Shown piece by piece: positions 8,730 through 17,294 of a stretch of 64,000 nucleotides of DNA (the first letter of the stretch is position 1; each line of letters opens with the position of its first letter). The stretch is from Prevotella sp. MGM1 (lineage in GTDB: Bacteria; Bacteroidota; Bacteroidia; Bacteroidales; Bacteroidaceae): the NCBI RefSeq assembly GCF_002933775.1, contig NZ_BEWV01000095.1:1-64000 (forward strand), given 5' to 3'. The notes under the pieces are model-generated. The model saw nothing but the letters and a program-made list of their open reading frames with translations. It did not search any database and was not told the DNA's origin. The position numbers and the translations under genes are program-made.

Positions 8730-9044
8730 TTACTTTTCGGGGTTCTTCCTGTTGTTCTTTAAAGGAGGAGTCTTGAAGTAATCCTGGGTGGTACGCTGCA
8801 AAAGGCGGAGGTCGGAAGTCCTGTATTCCACCTTTCCCGGTCTTTTATAGGATTCTATTTTTCCTTGCCGTTTCCATCTTTCTACATTGCGTCGTCCAAA
8901 CAGCTCGTATGCCTTTCTTTGGCTAACAAATTCAGGGTCGTTGTTGTCAGCCTTCATCATCTTGACAATTCTGGCCGCGAGGTCATTCAGAAAGGTGTCG
9001 TATGGAATCAAACGGTCTAAGACTTGGAGTATTTTAATATCCAT
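8730..9044 (-). CDS. Hypothetical DNA-binding-like protein of the replication module
   Basis: About 104 residues from ATG 9044 (MDIKILQVLDRLIPYDTFL). The middle segment QRKAYELFGRRNVERWKRQG resembles a short helix-turn-helix of excisionase type, and the C-terminus is strongly basic. It lies between two other minus-strand genes of the primase cluster, with 13 bases to the upstream gene. The open frame to 9065 starts with TTG and overlaps the neighbour, so 9044 is preferred. Function unknown. Confidence 0.6.
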   Translation of the reverse strand: MDIKILQVLDRLIPYDTFLNDLAARIVKMMKADNNDPEFVSQRKAYELFGRRNVERWKRQGKIESYKRPGKVEYRTSDLRLLQRTTQDYFKTPPLKNNRKNPEK

Positions 9045-9057
9045 ATAATTAAACCGG

Positions 9058-9249
9058 CTAGTCAATACGCTTCACGGTGATAGTCATATTCTCCCTGTTG
9101 GTCTGAGTCTTGTACTGCCGGTTGTAAATGGCTCCCAGTTCAGAGGCTTGGGTGCGGACACTTTTCAACTTGGAAATAGGGAAAGTGATGGACTCTCCAA
9201 TTTTGAGCGCAGTGAGGGCGGGACGGATTTTTACAATAATTTCTGCCAT
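9058..9249 (-). CDS. Small conserved hypothetical protein (63 aa)
   Basis: A basic 63-residue protein starting MAEIIVKIRPALTALKIGES and ending with a beta-like TITVKRID. The segment GESITFPISKLKSVRTQASE looks like a short strand-turn-helix DNA-binding fold, but this is only an impression. It is the first gene of the minus-strand replication module that ends with the primase, and is divergent from the XRE regulator gene at 9395. Confidence 0.55.
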   Translation of the reverse strand: MAEIIVKIRPALTALKIGESITFPISKLKSVRTQASELGAIYNRQYKTQTNRENMTITVKRID

Positions 9250-9254
9250 AATAC

Positions 9255-9285
9255 TTGGTTGTTTAATGTTTAATGTTTAACTTTG
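9255..9285 (+). promoter_or_regulatory. Promoter upstream of the XRE regulator
   Basis: TTG at 9255-9257 (-33) and TAACTTTG at 9278-9285 (-7) with a 20-base spacer match the Bacteroidota housekeeping promoter. It reads toward the regulator at 9395 and leaves an untranslated leader of about 100 bases. It sits in the divergent region, so autoregulation that also affects the primase module is possible (inference). Confidence 0.55.
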
Positions 9286-9394
9286 CATATACTAATCAAG
9301 TGTATAACGCTTGCAAAGTAACACAATAATGTTTAGGTAGCCAAATAAATATTTGATATTTTTTGGTTTAATCTCTATTTAATGATTGAAACCT

Positions 9395-9847
9395 ATGGAA
9401 ATAAGCATCAAGCACGTGCATGTGGGTGCAGAAATCGAGAAACGGCGTGTCGAACTTGGGTTGTCCAAATCCGAGTTGGGGCGCAGGATTGGCGTACCAC
9501 AACAGCACGTAAATCGCATCTTGGAGAGGGAGACCATGGAAACAAACCGTCTCGTCAAGGTGAGTGAGGCTTTGGATTGTAATTTCTTCTCTTTGTTCTG
9601 TCCTATTCCGCAACCGATTTCCGCTAATTGGGGGGCAGTCTCATTACAGGGAAACGCCCATAATATAATAGGTAATGCAGAACTTGCAGTTCAACTGGAG
9701 AAAGAACAATCAAATACAGAAAATCTAAAAGAGACCATCAAGCTCTTGAAGGAGCAGATTGATAGTCTTAATGCACAAATAAATCGTCTTGACTCCAACT
9801 TAAAGGATAAGGACGCTATCATTGAACTATTAAAAGAAAGGAGATAA
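9395..9847 (+). CDS. XRE-family transcriptional regulator with C-terminal coiled coil
   Basis: About 150 residues. The N-terminal half holds a helix-turn-helix (IEKRRVELGLSKSELGRRIG followed by VPQQHVNRIL). A linker follows, then a C-terminal heptad-rich segment (from AVQLEKEQ to IELLKERR) that predicts a dimerising coiled coil. The ATG at 9395 is preferred to a TTG at 9386. Proteins of this layout are common regulators in Bacteroidales elements. It is divergent from the replication module and probably controls it. Confidence 0.75.
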   Translation: MEISIKHVHVGAEIEKRRVELGLSKSELGRRIGVPQQHVNRILERETMETNRLVKVSEALDCNFFSLFCPIPQPISANWGAVSLQGNAHNIIGNAELAVQLEKEQSNTENLKETIKLLKEQIDSLNAQINRLDSNLKDKDAIIELLKERR

Positions 9848-10028
9848 AGAATTAGAAATTAATGTTGCCATTGAATGATGAATGAGTCGCTTTAATGACG
9901 AAAAAGCAGGGTCTTTTTAGCACTAAACTCGTCATTTCATTCTTAGATGCAAAGGGATTTTGTTGTTATGTGGTGTTTACAAAACGCTTACATATAAGAT
10001 GTAAGTTTCTGTATATTAGTACCATATT

Positions 10029-10172
10029 ACTGCGGCCCAAGCCGCCCTCGAAGATTAAGTTCTTCAATTAGATAAACATTAAACAAATATTCGCTTACTG
10101 TAGGCTTACACCAAAAAGTCAAGTGTTTGATTGTTAAGTTTATATCGAAAGGGCGCAGGCTGCGGTTGAGGA
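10029..10172 (+). ncRNA. Candidate structured RNA
   Basis: The ends can pair: the segment at 10029-10051 (ACTGCGGCC... GCCCTCGA) is complementary, with small bulges, to 10145-10166 (TCGAAAGGGC... GCTGCGGT). Inside, ATAAAC/TTAA/CAA at about 10072-10086 can pair with 10127-10143. This would be one long interrupted hairpin of about 140 nt, in shape like 6S-type RNAs. A strong terminator follows about 80 bases later. No promoter box is clear and no known RNA family is recognised. Confidence 0.3.
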
Positions 10173-10250
10173 ATAATGATGGAATTAATGTCTCAATGAA
10201 ATGATAATAGATTATAATCTATGTTATAATAGAGTTCTATTAATGTGAAA

Positions 10251-10288
10251 AATATGGCGGATGAGAAATCATCCGCCATATTTTTTTA
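10251..10288 (+). terminator. Perfect intrinsic terminator
   Basis: A 14-bp perfect stem (10251-10264 with 10269-10282, AATATGGCGGATGA and its complement) with a GAAA tetraloop is followed by a run of T. It reads on the plus strand; the only plus-strand candidates upstream are the XRE gene, 400 bases away, and the possible RNA at 10029-10172. Confidence 0.85.
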
Positions 10289-10565
10289 TTGAACAAATGC
10301 TATCGTTTGATATAAAATTTAGCTGTTATTTGATTCTAACGTACATCTGTCGCAATGAATAGCATACCTGTTATTGCCTGTTACATATATGTCATTAAAA
10401 GTCTGGTATGTATGTTATAAGACTTATGTATTGCGGTTATGATATTTAATATGTCTGCCACAAGACTTGAATGTGTGGCGGTTCTGGTATTAAAATGTAT
10501 CGGCCATGATGATAAATGCAGCCTTTTATCATTGGAAGTCACAGCCGCTCTTGTTTAATTGATAA

Positions 10566-11603
10566 TCATTTATATTGTCTTAAAGCCGATAGCAGTTCGT
10601 TGTTTTCCGTTTTTGTGCCGATGGTTATGCGCAGGCAGTTTTGGCAGAGGGTGATGCGTGTGCGGTTACGTACTATTATTCCTTTGTCGACGAGATAGCC
10701 ATATATGGCTTGAGCGTCACTCATCCGTGCGAGAAAGAAATTTGCGTCGGTAGGAAAAACTTTCTCGCAGATAGGCAAGAGCCTGAAAGCGTCAATCATT
10801 CGGGTTCGTTCCGTGAGGATGATACGTACCTGACGGTCAGTCTCATAAGGGTCTTTCAGGAATTCGAGAGCTTTTTCTTGTGTCAACAGATTGATATTGT
10901 ATGGGTATTTAACCTTGTTGAACACTTCTATTATAGCTTTTGAAGCGAAAGCCATGCCAAGTCTTATTGCGGCACATCCCCATGCCTTGCTCATGGTGTT
11001 CAGTACGATTAGGTTTGGGTGCGCGGACAGTTTGTTGCGGAAAGTCTTGTTGCGTGAGAAGTCGCTGTATGCCTCATCAATTATCACTATGCCCTGAAAA
11101 GCGTTCAAGACCTTGTTTATTTCATCATATTCAAGACTGTTTCCCGTCGGGTTATTGGGGCTGCAAATCCAAATCAACTTGGTTCTTGAGTCACATGCGG
11201 AGAGCAGCTTGTCGGCATTCAGCTTGAAATCATCATCCAGCATGACCGGACGATATTCCACGTCATTGATATCCGCACAGACTTTATACATTCCGTATGT
11301 AGGCTCGATAGCCACGACATTGTCCGTTCCGGGGCGTGTGAAGCATCGGTAGGCAAGGTCTATAGCTTCGTCGCTCCCGTTTCCAAGGAATATGCAGTCT
11401 GCCGGAACACCTTTTATCCGTGCCAGTTCTTTCTTCACTTCCGTCTGAAGTGGGTCGGGATATCTGTTATACGGATTGTTATAAGGGCTTTCGTTGGCAT
11501 CAAGGAATACCCGTGCTTCATGTCCGTTGTATTCGTTTCTTGCGCTGCTATATGGTGCAAGGCTTTTGATATTTGGCCTTATGAGTTCTTCCAGGTTTTT
11601 CAT
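10566..11603 (-). CDS. hisC: Histidinol-phosphate aminotransferase
   Basis: A 345-residue class II PLP aminotransferase converting imidazole-acetol phosphate to L-histidinol phosphate. It has [19 protein letters not shown] near the N-terminus, [10 protein letters not shown] (phosphate site), SPNNPTGN (about 148-155), IIDEAY (Asp176) and the PLP lysine in NTMSKAWG (Lys206). Length is normal. It follows hisD by 72 bases on the same strand and is the last gene of hisG-hisD-hisC. In related genomes hisB usually follows directly; here it does not. Confidence 0.95.
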   Translation of the reverse strand: MKNLEELIRPNIKSLAPYSSARNEYNGHEARVFLDANESPYNNPYNRYPDPLQTEVKKELARIKGVPADCIFLGNGSDEAIDLAYRCFTRPGTDNVVAIEPTYGMYKVCADINDVEYRPVMLDDDFKLNADKLLSACDSRTKLIWICSPNNPTGNSLEYDEINKVLNAFQGIVIIDEAYSDFSRNKTFRNKLSAHPNLIVLNTMSKAWGCAAIRLGMAFASKAIIEVFNKVKYPYNINLLTQEKALEFLKDPYETDRQVRIILTERTRMIDAFRLLPICEKVFPTDANFFLARMSDAQAIYGYLVDKGIIVRNRTRITLCQNCLRITIGTKTENNELLSALRQYK

Positions 11604-11675
11604 TTTATCCTTTTTCTATGTTTGTTTTCCCGTTGTTTGTATCTTGTCGGGATGGCGATAACTGTTAAATAATCT

Positions 11676-12959
11676 CTATCGGATACTTTTCAGACGTATT
11701 GTCATGGCGTTCTTGTGAGCGTAGAGAGACTCGGCTTCGGCCATTCTCTCTACTGCTGTTCCGATGTTGCGTACACCTTCTTCCGTGATATGTTGGAAAG
11801 TTATTTTCCGGCAATAGCTGTCCAGGTTCACACCACTGTATGCCGTGGCATAGCCGTGTGTAGGAAGAGTGTGATTGGTTCCGCTTGCGTAGTCGCCGGC
11901 ACTTTCGCAAGCATATATGCCGAGGAACACACTTCCGGCGTTTATCACCCGTTCCGCCAGTTCTTCATAATCTTCCGTCTGTATAATCAGATGTTCGGGA
12001 GCGTAGGCATTGCTCAGTTTTACAGCCTCTTCACTGTCTTTAACGAGCACAAGCATACTGTTTTTAAGGGCTTCCGCGGCAATCTTCTTGCGTGGTAGCT
12101 GTGCGAGCTGAGTTGCAACCTCGGTCTCAACCTCTGTCATGATCTTTTCCGATGTAGTGATAAGTATCGCTTGGGAGTCGATACCATGCTCGGCTTGTGA
12201 AAGCAGGTCGGCGGCGATGAAAGCTGCGTTGGCTGTATCATCGGCTATCACGCACACTTCCGAGGGGCCTGCCGGCATGTCTATTGCCGCATTGTGAATG
12301 CTTACCTGCTGTTTGGCTGCCATTACATATTGGTTTCCCGGCCCGAAAATCTTGTACACTTTCGGCACGGTTTCCGTTCCGTAGGCCATGGCGCCAATGG
12401 CCTGCACTCCTCCGATTTTGAATATCCGGCTTACTCCGGCGGTCTCGGCAGCCATTAGTATGGCTGGATTTACTTTTCCTTGCTTGTCGGGCGGAGTGCA
12501 GAGCACAATCTCTTTGCAGCCGGCAATCTTTGCCGGGGTGGCGAGCATTAACACTGTGCTGAACAGCGGTGCGGTGCCTCCCGGTATGTATAGTCCGACA
12601 CGTTCTATGGCAACGCTTTTCTGCCAGCAGGTCACGCCGCTTATGGTTTCTGTCTTCCGGCTTTCAAAGCGTTGCTCTTCGTGAAATTTTTTTATGTTGT
12701 TGTATGCCAAAGTGATGGCGTCTTTCAACTCTTGCGATACCGAATCGTGTGCCTCTTTCATTTCTTCCGGTGTCACGGCAAGGGTGTCAAGGCTTGCATG
12801 GTCGAACTTTTCCACATACTCTTTAACTGCATTGTCGCCTCGTTGCTTAACATCTGCAAGTATGTCGGCAACTGTGGCATTCAGCTGCGATGTGTCTATT
12901 GTGGGGCGTTTGACAATATCTGCCCACATCTCTTTGGCCGGATATCTTATTATTCTCAT
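11676..12959 (-). CDS. hisD: Histidinol dehydrogenase
   Basis: A 427-residue enzyme oxidising L-histidinol to L-histidine with two NAD+. Signature elements are VGLYIPGGTAPLFSTVLM (about 121-138), FGPGNQYV (about 205-212), DMPAGPSEV (227-235), the catalytic/metal segment SQAEHG (254-259) and NAYAPEHLI near the C-terminus. Length is typical. It lies between hisG (360 bases upstream) and hisC (72 bases downstream) on the minus strand. Confidence 0.96.
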   Translation of the reverse strand: MRIIRYPAKEMWADIVKRPTIDTSQLNATVADILADVKQRGDNAVKEYVEKFDHASLDTLAVTPEEMKEAHDSVSQELKDAITLAYNNIKKFHEEQRFESRKTETISGVTCWQKSVAIERVGLYIPGGTAPLFSTVLMLATPAKIAGCKEIVLCTPPDKQGKVNPAILMAAETAGVSRIFKIGGVQAIGAMAYGTETVPKVYKIFGPGNQYVMAAKQQVSIHNAAIDMPAGPSEVCVIADDTANAAFIAADLLSQAEHGIDSQAILITTSEKIMTEVETEVATQLAQLPRKKIAAEALKNSMLVLVKDSEEAVKLSNAYAPEHLIIQTEDYEELAERVINAGSVFLGIYACESAGDYASGTNHTLPTHGYATAYSGVNLDSYCRKITFQHITEEGVRNIGTAVERMAEAESLYAHKNAMTIRLKSIR

Positions 12960-13318
12960 GTCTGTTATTTAAAGCATAGTTCGTGACGAAAATGAAATTG
13001 GAGTTGGGAGAGGGTTTTATTAGGGTAGAAGAGAAACTCGCACGGAGGTAATAATAAAAGATTGCCGGGGCAAATGGAAATAATTGGATAAAGATGAAGT
13101 GGTGAATAGGTTGCGTCTGACTCTTTTTCTTACATTGTTATACATAATTATTCGGCAATGTCCCAATATTGCTCTCCAAAGCAATCATTCTCAAACCGTT
13201 TCCTTTTTTCTTTTTCATCAATTAATTGATACTCCTTTATGGCTCACTCTCAATTTGTTACCTAACTCCTTGTTCTTTATTATCAGTCACTGTAAATATA
13301 TCTTTATTTCTGTTATAA
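12960..13318. other. Gene-free gap between hisG and hisD
   Basis: 359 bases without a supportable gene separate hisD from the upstream hisG. I see no clear terminator and no TAnnTTTG box on the minus strand, so there is no direct sign of a second promoter. Open frames on the plus strand here have no recognisable protein features. Confidence 0.5.
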
Positions 13319-14170
13319 CTAATATATCATTTTCTCAATGGGAGTCACGAGTATTCCTTGTGCCCCGAGTTCCTTAAGTTTTCCGATTATTTCCCAAAAC
13401 CGTTTTTGGTCAAGTACGGTATGTACCGAGCACCAGTCGTTGTCGGCGAGCGGAATTATAGTCGGACTTTTCAGGCCCGGCAACACGCTTACGATTTCTT
13501 GCACACGGTCTTTGGGAGCGTTCATGCTTACATATTTCTTGTCTTCCGCGTTTCTTACCGCCTCAAATCTGAAAAGCATTTCGCTCAGGATTTCTTTCTT
13601 ATCGTCGCTCATTTGCTTGTTACCTATGAGCACAGCCTCGCTCTGCGTAACAACCTCCACCTCGCTGAGGTTATTGCTCACCAATGTGGAACCGCTGCTT
13701 ACTATGTCGAAAATACCGTCGGCCAAACCTATTCCTGGGGCAATCTCCACGCTTCCCGTGATTATGTGTATATCGGCGTTGATGCCTCTCTCGCCGAGAA
13801 ACCGTCTCAGTATATTAGGATATGACGTGGCGATTTTCTTTCCCTCAAACCATTCGGGACCATTGTAGCCGGCGTCTTTGGGCACGGCGAGCGACAATCG
13901 GCATCCACTGAATCCCAGACGGGAAATAACCTCAACATCTTCTCCGCTTTCCATCAGTTCATTTTCGCCCACAATACCAATGTCGGCCACTCCTGCGGCC
14001 ACGCTTTGAGGTATGTCGTCGTCTCGCAGATACAGCACTTCGAGCGGGAAACTTGTCGACTGCACCAATAGCGTGCGTTTGCTCTGACTTATTTTAATGT
14101 CTGCCTCGGCGAGCAGATTTATCGTGTCGTCATACAGGCGACCTTTCGATTGAACTGCGATACGTAACAT
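13319..14170 (-). CDS. hisG: ATP phosphoribosyltransferase, long form
   Basis: A 283-residue enzyme catalysing the first step of histidine synthesis (ATP + PRPP). It starts MLRIAVQSKGRL, has VAAGVADIGIVGENEL and GSVEIAPGIGLADGIFDIVSSGSTL (PRPP loop region), and ends with a C-terminal regulatory segment (from about 205) of the HisG_C type, ending GILVTPIEKMIY. The long form is self-sufficient and usually inhibited by histidine. It is the first gene of hisG-hisD-hisC and is divergent from the transglycosylase gene, with overlapping promoters. Confidence 0.96.
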   Translation of the reverse strand: MLRIAVQSKGRLYDDTINLLAEADIKISQSKRTLLVQSTSFPLEVLYLRDDDIPQSVAAGVADIGIVGENELMESGEDVEVISRLGFSGCRLSLAVPKDAGYNGPEWFEGKKIATSYPNILRRFLGERGINADIHIITGSVEIAPGIGLADGIFDIVSSGSTLVSNNLSEVEVVTQSEAVLIGNKQMSDDKKEILSEMLFRFEAVRNAEDKKYVSMNAPKDRVQEIVSVLPGLKSPTIIPLADNDWCSVHTVLDQKRFWEIIGKLKELGAQGILVTPIEKMIY

Positions 14171-14204
14171 AATCTATGATTCTTTTGACTCTTAAAAATA
14201 TCTG

Positions 14205-14235
14205 CAAAAATACGTAAAAAGACATGATTATGCAA
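14205..14235 (-). promoter_or_regulatory. Promoter of hisG
   Basis: On the minus strand TTG (14235-14233) and TATTTTTG (14212-14205) are 20 bases apart, matching the Bacteroidota promoter. Transcription would start about 30 bases before the hisG ATG. The element overlaps the upstream side of the opposing promoter at 14245-14252. Confidence 0.6.
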
Positions 14236-15492
14236 GAAAATGTGTATTTTTGCAGACAAATTGTAACTATTTTGATTTTAAAGGGAATATTAACTGCATA
14301 TAAACATATTCTTTCCGTCATTGCCGTGGTGTTGCTTTTAGCTGCATGCTCGGCCGGACAAGAAGAGCGTGTTTCCGCTCCGTGGGGCGAAACGGTGGAT
14401 ACGGCTGGATTTGGAGACGATTTTGACCTTGACCGAATAATGGCTAATGGCGAGCTTATAATGCTCACGTTGAGCGGTCCTGATACTTATTACAATTATA
14501 GAGGTCGCAATCTTGGATTGCAATACATGCTGTGTCAGAAGTTTGCCGATAAAATCGGAGTGCGCCTCCGTGTCGAGGTTTGCCGTGACACGGCCGAAAT
14601 GCTGCGCCGTCTTGCCGATGGCGATGCCGATATGATAGCCTATCCGCTTACAGAGAAATCGCTTCAAGGCACTGTGGCAGATTCTGCCGGTTTCATATAT
14701 TGTGGCACAAAACCGGTTGGGCAGGCTGTCAATTGGGTGGTCGGCAGGGGGAAGCCGGCTCTTGCCGCTGCCGTTATGGAGTGGTATGTACCGAAAATTC
14801 TTTCTACGGTGAGAAAAGAGGAGTCACGCCTGCTCAGTTCGAGGAGTGTCCGCCGCCGTGTGTATGCACCTATGCTCAATCACAAAGGAGGCATAATTTC
14901 CCGTTACGACCATCTGTTCATGACATACAGCCAACAAATCCGTTGGGACTGGCGGCTTATGGCCGCACAGTGTTATCAGGAGTCTACATTCGACCCGCAA
15001 GCCCGTTCGTGGGCTGGGGCATGCGGACTCATGCAGATAATGCCGGGCACGGCTAAACGTCTCGGACTTCCTGAGTCAGGCTTGTTTGACCCGGAGAGTA
15101 ATATTGCCGCTGCGGCCAAATATATAGGACAGCTTGAAAGGAAGTTCACTGATATCAAAGACCGGAATGAACGCATTAGTTTTGTGCTTGCGAGCTACAA
15201 CGGAGGCTATCACCATATATGCGATGCGATGGCTCTCGCTGTGCGCGACGGGAAAAATCCTCATCGTTGGAATGATGTATCTGAATATGTCCTTCTTCTG
15301 AGTGAGCCTCGTTATTATCGTGATCCGATTGTGAAATACGGTTATATGAGAGGTTCGGAGACGGTCGGTTATGTCAGCCGTATCCGTCAGCGGTGGATGT
15401 CTTATCGTGGCGTGCGCACTTCGGTTCAAGGCGCCGGAGGCCTTATTATGCCGCAAAAGGCAGTGCACTCCAAAAAGAAATTCCGGATATGA
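14224..15492 (+). CDS. mltF: Lytic murein transglycosylase F-like lipoprotein
   Basis: Up to 422 residues. A lipobox (LLLAAC, Cys about 42) predicts a lipoprotein. An N-terminal half resembling a periplasmic binding protein (SBP_bac_3) is followed by a C-terminal SLT domain with catalytic Glu in CYQESTFDP, then WAGACGLMQIMPGTA and VLASYNGG. It should cleave peptidoglycan glycan strands. A TATTTTTG box at 14245-14252 lies inside the longest frame, so the true start may be TTG 14272, still giving a usable lipoprotein signal. It interrupts the his genes on the opposite strand. Confidence 0.88.
   Translation: MIMQENVYFCRQIVTILILKGILTAYKHILSVIAVVLLLAACSAGQEERVSAPWGETVDTAGFGDDFDLDRIMANGELIMLTLSGPDTYYNYRGRNLGLQYMLCQKFADKIGVRLRVEVCRDTAEMLRRLADGDADMIAYPLTEKSLQGTVADSAGFIYCGTKPVGQAVNWVVGRGKPALAAAVMEWYVPKILSTVRKEESRLLSSRSVRRRVYAPMLNHKGGIISRYDHLFMTYSQQIRWDWRLMAAQCYQESTFDPQARSWAGACGLMQIMPGTAKRLGLPESGLFDPESNIAAAAKYIGQLERKFTDIKDRNERISFVLASYNGGYHHICDAMALAVRDGKNPHRWNDVSEYVLLLSEPRYYRDPIVKYGYMRGSETVGYVSRIRQRWMSYRGVRTSVQGAGGLIMPQKAVHSKKKFRI
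14245..14252 (+). promoter_or_regulatory. -7 box upstream of or within the mltF 5' end
   Basis: TATTTTTG followed by CAGAC fits a Bacteroidota -7 element reading into mltF. Transcription would begin near 14259, downstream of the ATG at 14224, favouring a later start codon. No convincing -33 TTG is seen. Confidence 0.45.
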
Positions 15493-15828
15493 GCGTCCGT
15501 GTATACGGATGTGTATCGCGGTGAAACTTGTTTTTCGTGTATTTTATCATTACCTTTGTTTGCGTTAGGATGATAAACAAACGATAAGGCGATGAAAAAT
15601 ATTTACTTTACGGCAGCAAAACTTATAGTATATGGAAAGCGGATATGTATATTTATGCAAGTCGATAGGCCATTGATATTTGATAATAAGAGCATGATGG
15701 CATTCCATACACATCATATGTGGCCCGTTGTCTACGGGCCTTGCATTCCCGTATGTATTTGTAGGAGTGCTTGATGCGGTTTTTATTGTGGTGTATGCAC
15801 GTGATGATAGCATTGTGTGCGGTGTGGG

Positions 15829-15871
15829 GCGAGGTGCCGGAAAATTGTCTTCCGGCACCTCGCATCTTTTT
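15829..15871 (+). terminator. Intrinsic terminator hairpin
   Basis: Arms GCGAGGTGCCGGAA (15829-15842) and its complement (15850-15863) form a perfect 14-bp stem with a 7-base loop, followed by ATCTTTTTT. It reads on the plus strand, downstream of mltF at some distance. Confidence 0.75.
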
Positions 15872-15908
15872 TATTGAGGTTTTCGGGCTTGCATCGGGCC
15901 GTTGGTTG

Positions 15909-15978
15909 CCTTGCATTCGGTATCCCGTTGGGTCACATTCGGACGCTAAACGGAACCTAACGGGATACTTAATGGAAC
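15909..15978 (+). repeat. 70-nt intergenic repeat, copy 1
   Basis: Begins CCTTGCATTCGGTATCCCGT. Aligned by eye without gaps to the reverse complement of 32034-32103 it shows about 48 of 70 identical positions. It is internally self-complementary (CCCGTT with AACGGG), and a further inverted copy of its first part follows at about 15980-15992. Probably a dispersed genomic repeat family. Confidence 0.5.
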
Positions 15979-16046
15979 TCAAGGGGATACCGAATGCGGT
16001 GTAAGAACCATAAGGCTGATAAACATGTGAGAAACGTATCATTTCT

Positions 16047-16074
16047 CAAAGTATTTTCAAGTGAAAATACTTTG
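16047..16074. repeat. Perfect 12-bp inverted repeat
   Basis: CAAAGTATTTTC (16047-16058) and its complement (16063-16074) with loop AAGT. No T-run follows on either strand, so it is not a typical terminator. It lies 150 bases beyond the 3' end of hisB. Confidence 0.5.
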
Positions 16075-16223
16075 ATACTGTATAAATATGCAATAAACGG
16101 GAATTGGTTGTACGTTGATGTTTTATTTACAGATAATGGGTTGTTCCTTTGCCGGTCGACAGTATGTGATTGAATGAAAAAGAGTATGCCTGCCGGAAGA
16201 AATTGCAAGCATACTCTTTTTCA

Positions 16224-17294
16224 TTACAGCACACCTTTTGAACTTGGCAGTTCGTAGTGGTATATGTCACGGCGCACGGCCATGCGCATGCTCCTTGCCA
16301 ATGCCTTGAAAATACCTTCTATTTTGTGATGCTCGTTGTCGCCATGGGCTTCGACGTAGAGGTTCATCCGAGCGTTGTCGCTAAGGCTCTTGAAGAAATG
16401 CACGAACATTTCCGTTGGCATGTCGCCAATGCGCTCCCGCTTGAACTCTGTATTCCATACAAGCCACGGACGCCCGCCGAAATCCAATGCCACGGAGCAC
16501 ATGCAGTCGTCCATGGGCAGGCAGAAGCCGTAGCGTTCTGTGCCGCGCTTGTTGCCCAGTGCCTTTAAGATGCACTCGCCCAGCGCAATAGCCGTATCTT
16601 CGATGGTGTGGTGCTCGTCAACGTGCAGATCGCCTTTTGTTTTTATAGTCAGATCCATCATTCCGTGATGGGCTATCTGTTCGAGCATGTGGTCGAAAAA
16701 TCCCAATCCGGTGTGTATGTCGCACTTTCCGCTGCCGTCGAGGTCCAATTTTACGGATATGTCGGTTTCTTTCGTGGTGCGGTTGACCTCTGCCGTGCGC
16801 TCTCCCGCGAATATAATCTCGGCTATACGTTCCCACGTCATACCGTCGCGTCCGATAATCAAAGCCTTGCATCCGATGTTCTCGGCAAACCGGCGGTCGG
16901 TGTCTCGGTCGCCGATGACGTAACTTCCGGCCATGTCGTACTCGGGGTTGTCCATATATTTGCGCACAAGACCTGTGGCTGGTTTGCGCGTGCCGGCATT
17001 GTCTTCGGGGAAGTGGCGGTCTATCAGTATGTCGTCGAACGTGATCCCTTCTCCTTCAAGAGTTTGAAGAATAAAGTTGTGTACAGGCCAAAAAGTATCT
17101 TCCGGAAAAGAGTCTGTGCCCAGGCCGTCCTGATTGCTGACCATTACAAGTTCGAAATCGAGCTTTGAAGCGATGAATCCGAGATTGCGGAACATACCTT
17201 TTGTAAACTTCAGTTTTTCGAACGAGTCTATCTGCTCGTCTGCCGGTTCTTCTATTAGAGTTCCGTCGCGGTCTATGAATAATACTTTCTTCAT
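16224..17294 (-). CDS. hisB: Bifunctional histidinol-phosphatase / imidazoleglycerol-phosphate dehydratase
   Basis: 356 residues. The N-terminal HAD phosphatase half starts [13 protein letters not shown] (Asp8, Asp10) and contains [13 protein letters not shown]. The C-terminal IGPD half has [31 protein letters not shown] and [19 protein letters not shown], the metal-binding histidine motifs. It catalyses two histidine steps. Its ATG overlaps the stop of the upstream membrane-protein gene (ATGA), so it is translated together with that gene and not with hisG-D-C, which lie downstream beyond mltF. Confidence 0.95.
   Translation of the reverse strand: MKKVLFIDRDGTLIEEPADEQIDSFEKLKFTKGMFRNLGFIASKLDFELVMVSNQDGLGTDSFPEDTFWPVHNFILQTLEGEGITFDDILIDRHFPEDNAGTRKPATGLVRKYMDNPEYDMAGSYVIGDRDTDRRFAENIGCKALIIGRDGMTWERIAEIIFAGERTAEVNRTTKETDISVKLDLDGSGKCDIHTGLGFFDHMLEQIAHHGMMDLTIKTKGDLHVDEHHTIEDTAIALGECILKALGNKRGTERYGFCLPMDDCMCSVALDFGGRPWLVWNTEFKRERIGDMPTEMFVHFFKSLSDNARMNLYVEAHGDNEHHKIEGIFKALARSMRMAVRRDIYHYELPSSKGVL

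Larger units (their letters stand above)
1..9850. mobile_element. Part of an integrative/mobilizable element (boundaries not resolved)
   Basis: The stretch combines gene types typical of Bacteroidales integrative elements: DUF2958, small helix-turn-helix proteins, a phage/plasmid-style primase-helicase, an XRE regulator, short conserved hypotheticals, iteron-like repeats and a defence-like cassette. It ends before the core histidine genes. No integrase, relaxase or att repeat is visible, so the left end lies outside the window and the right end is only placed somewhere between 9850 and 10560. Element membership is inferred from gene content. Confidence 0.55.
9848..10565. other. Gene-free stretch between the accessory region and hisC
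   Basis: No convincing gene is seen. It holds a short inverted repeat CTTACAT/ATGTAAG (9987-10005), a possible structured RNA (10029-10172) and a perfect terminator hairpin (10251-10288). The boundary of the mobile element probably lies here, but no att-like duplication can be recognised because the other end is outside the window. Confidence 0.5.
15493..16223. other. Gene-free, hairpin-rich stretch between mltF and hisB
   Basis: No supportable gene in about 730 bases. It contains a hairpin GGCCCGT/ACGGGCC (15722-15740), a strong terminator (15829-15871), one copy of a 70-nt repeat (15909-15978) and a perfect 12-bp hairpin (16047-16074). Confidence 0.55.

Noticed and set aside
10029..10172. 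Assignment of the structured RNA as 6S RNA
   Set aside because: The fold is shorter than usual and lacks a clear central bubble pattern; only a generic candidate is reported.
15592..15774. 60-codon frame in the mltF-hisB gap
   Set aside because: No protein features, and it ends in a hairpin region; more likely non-coding.
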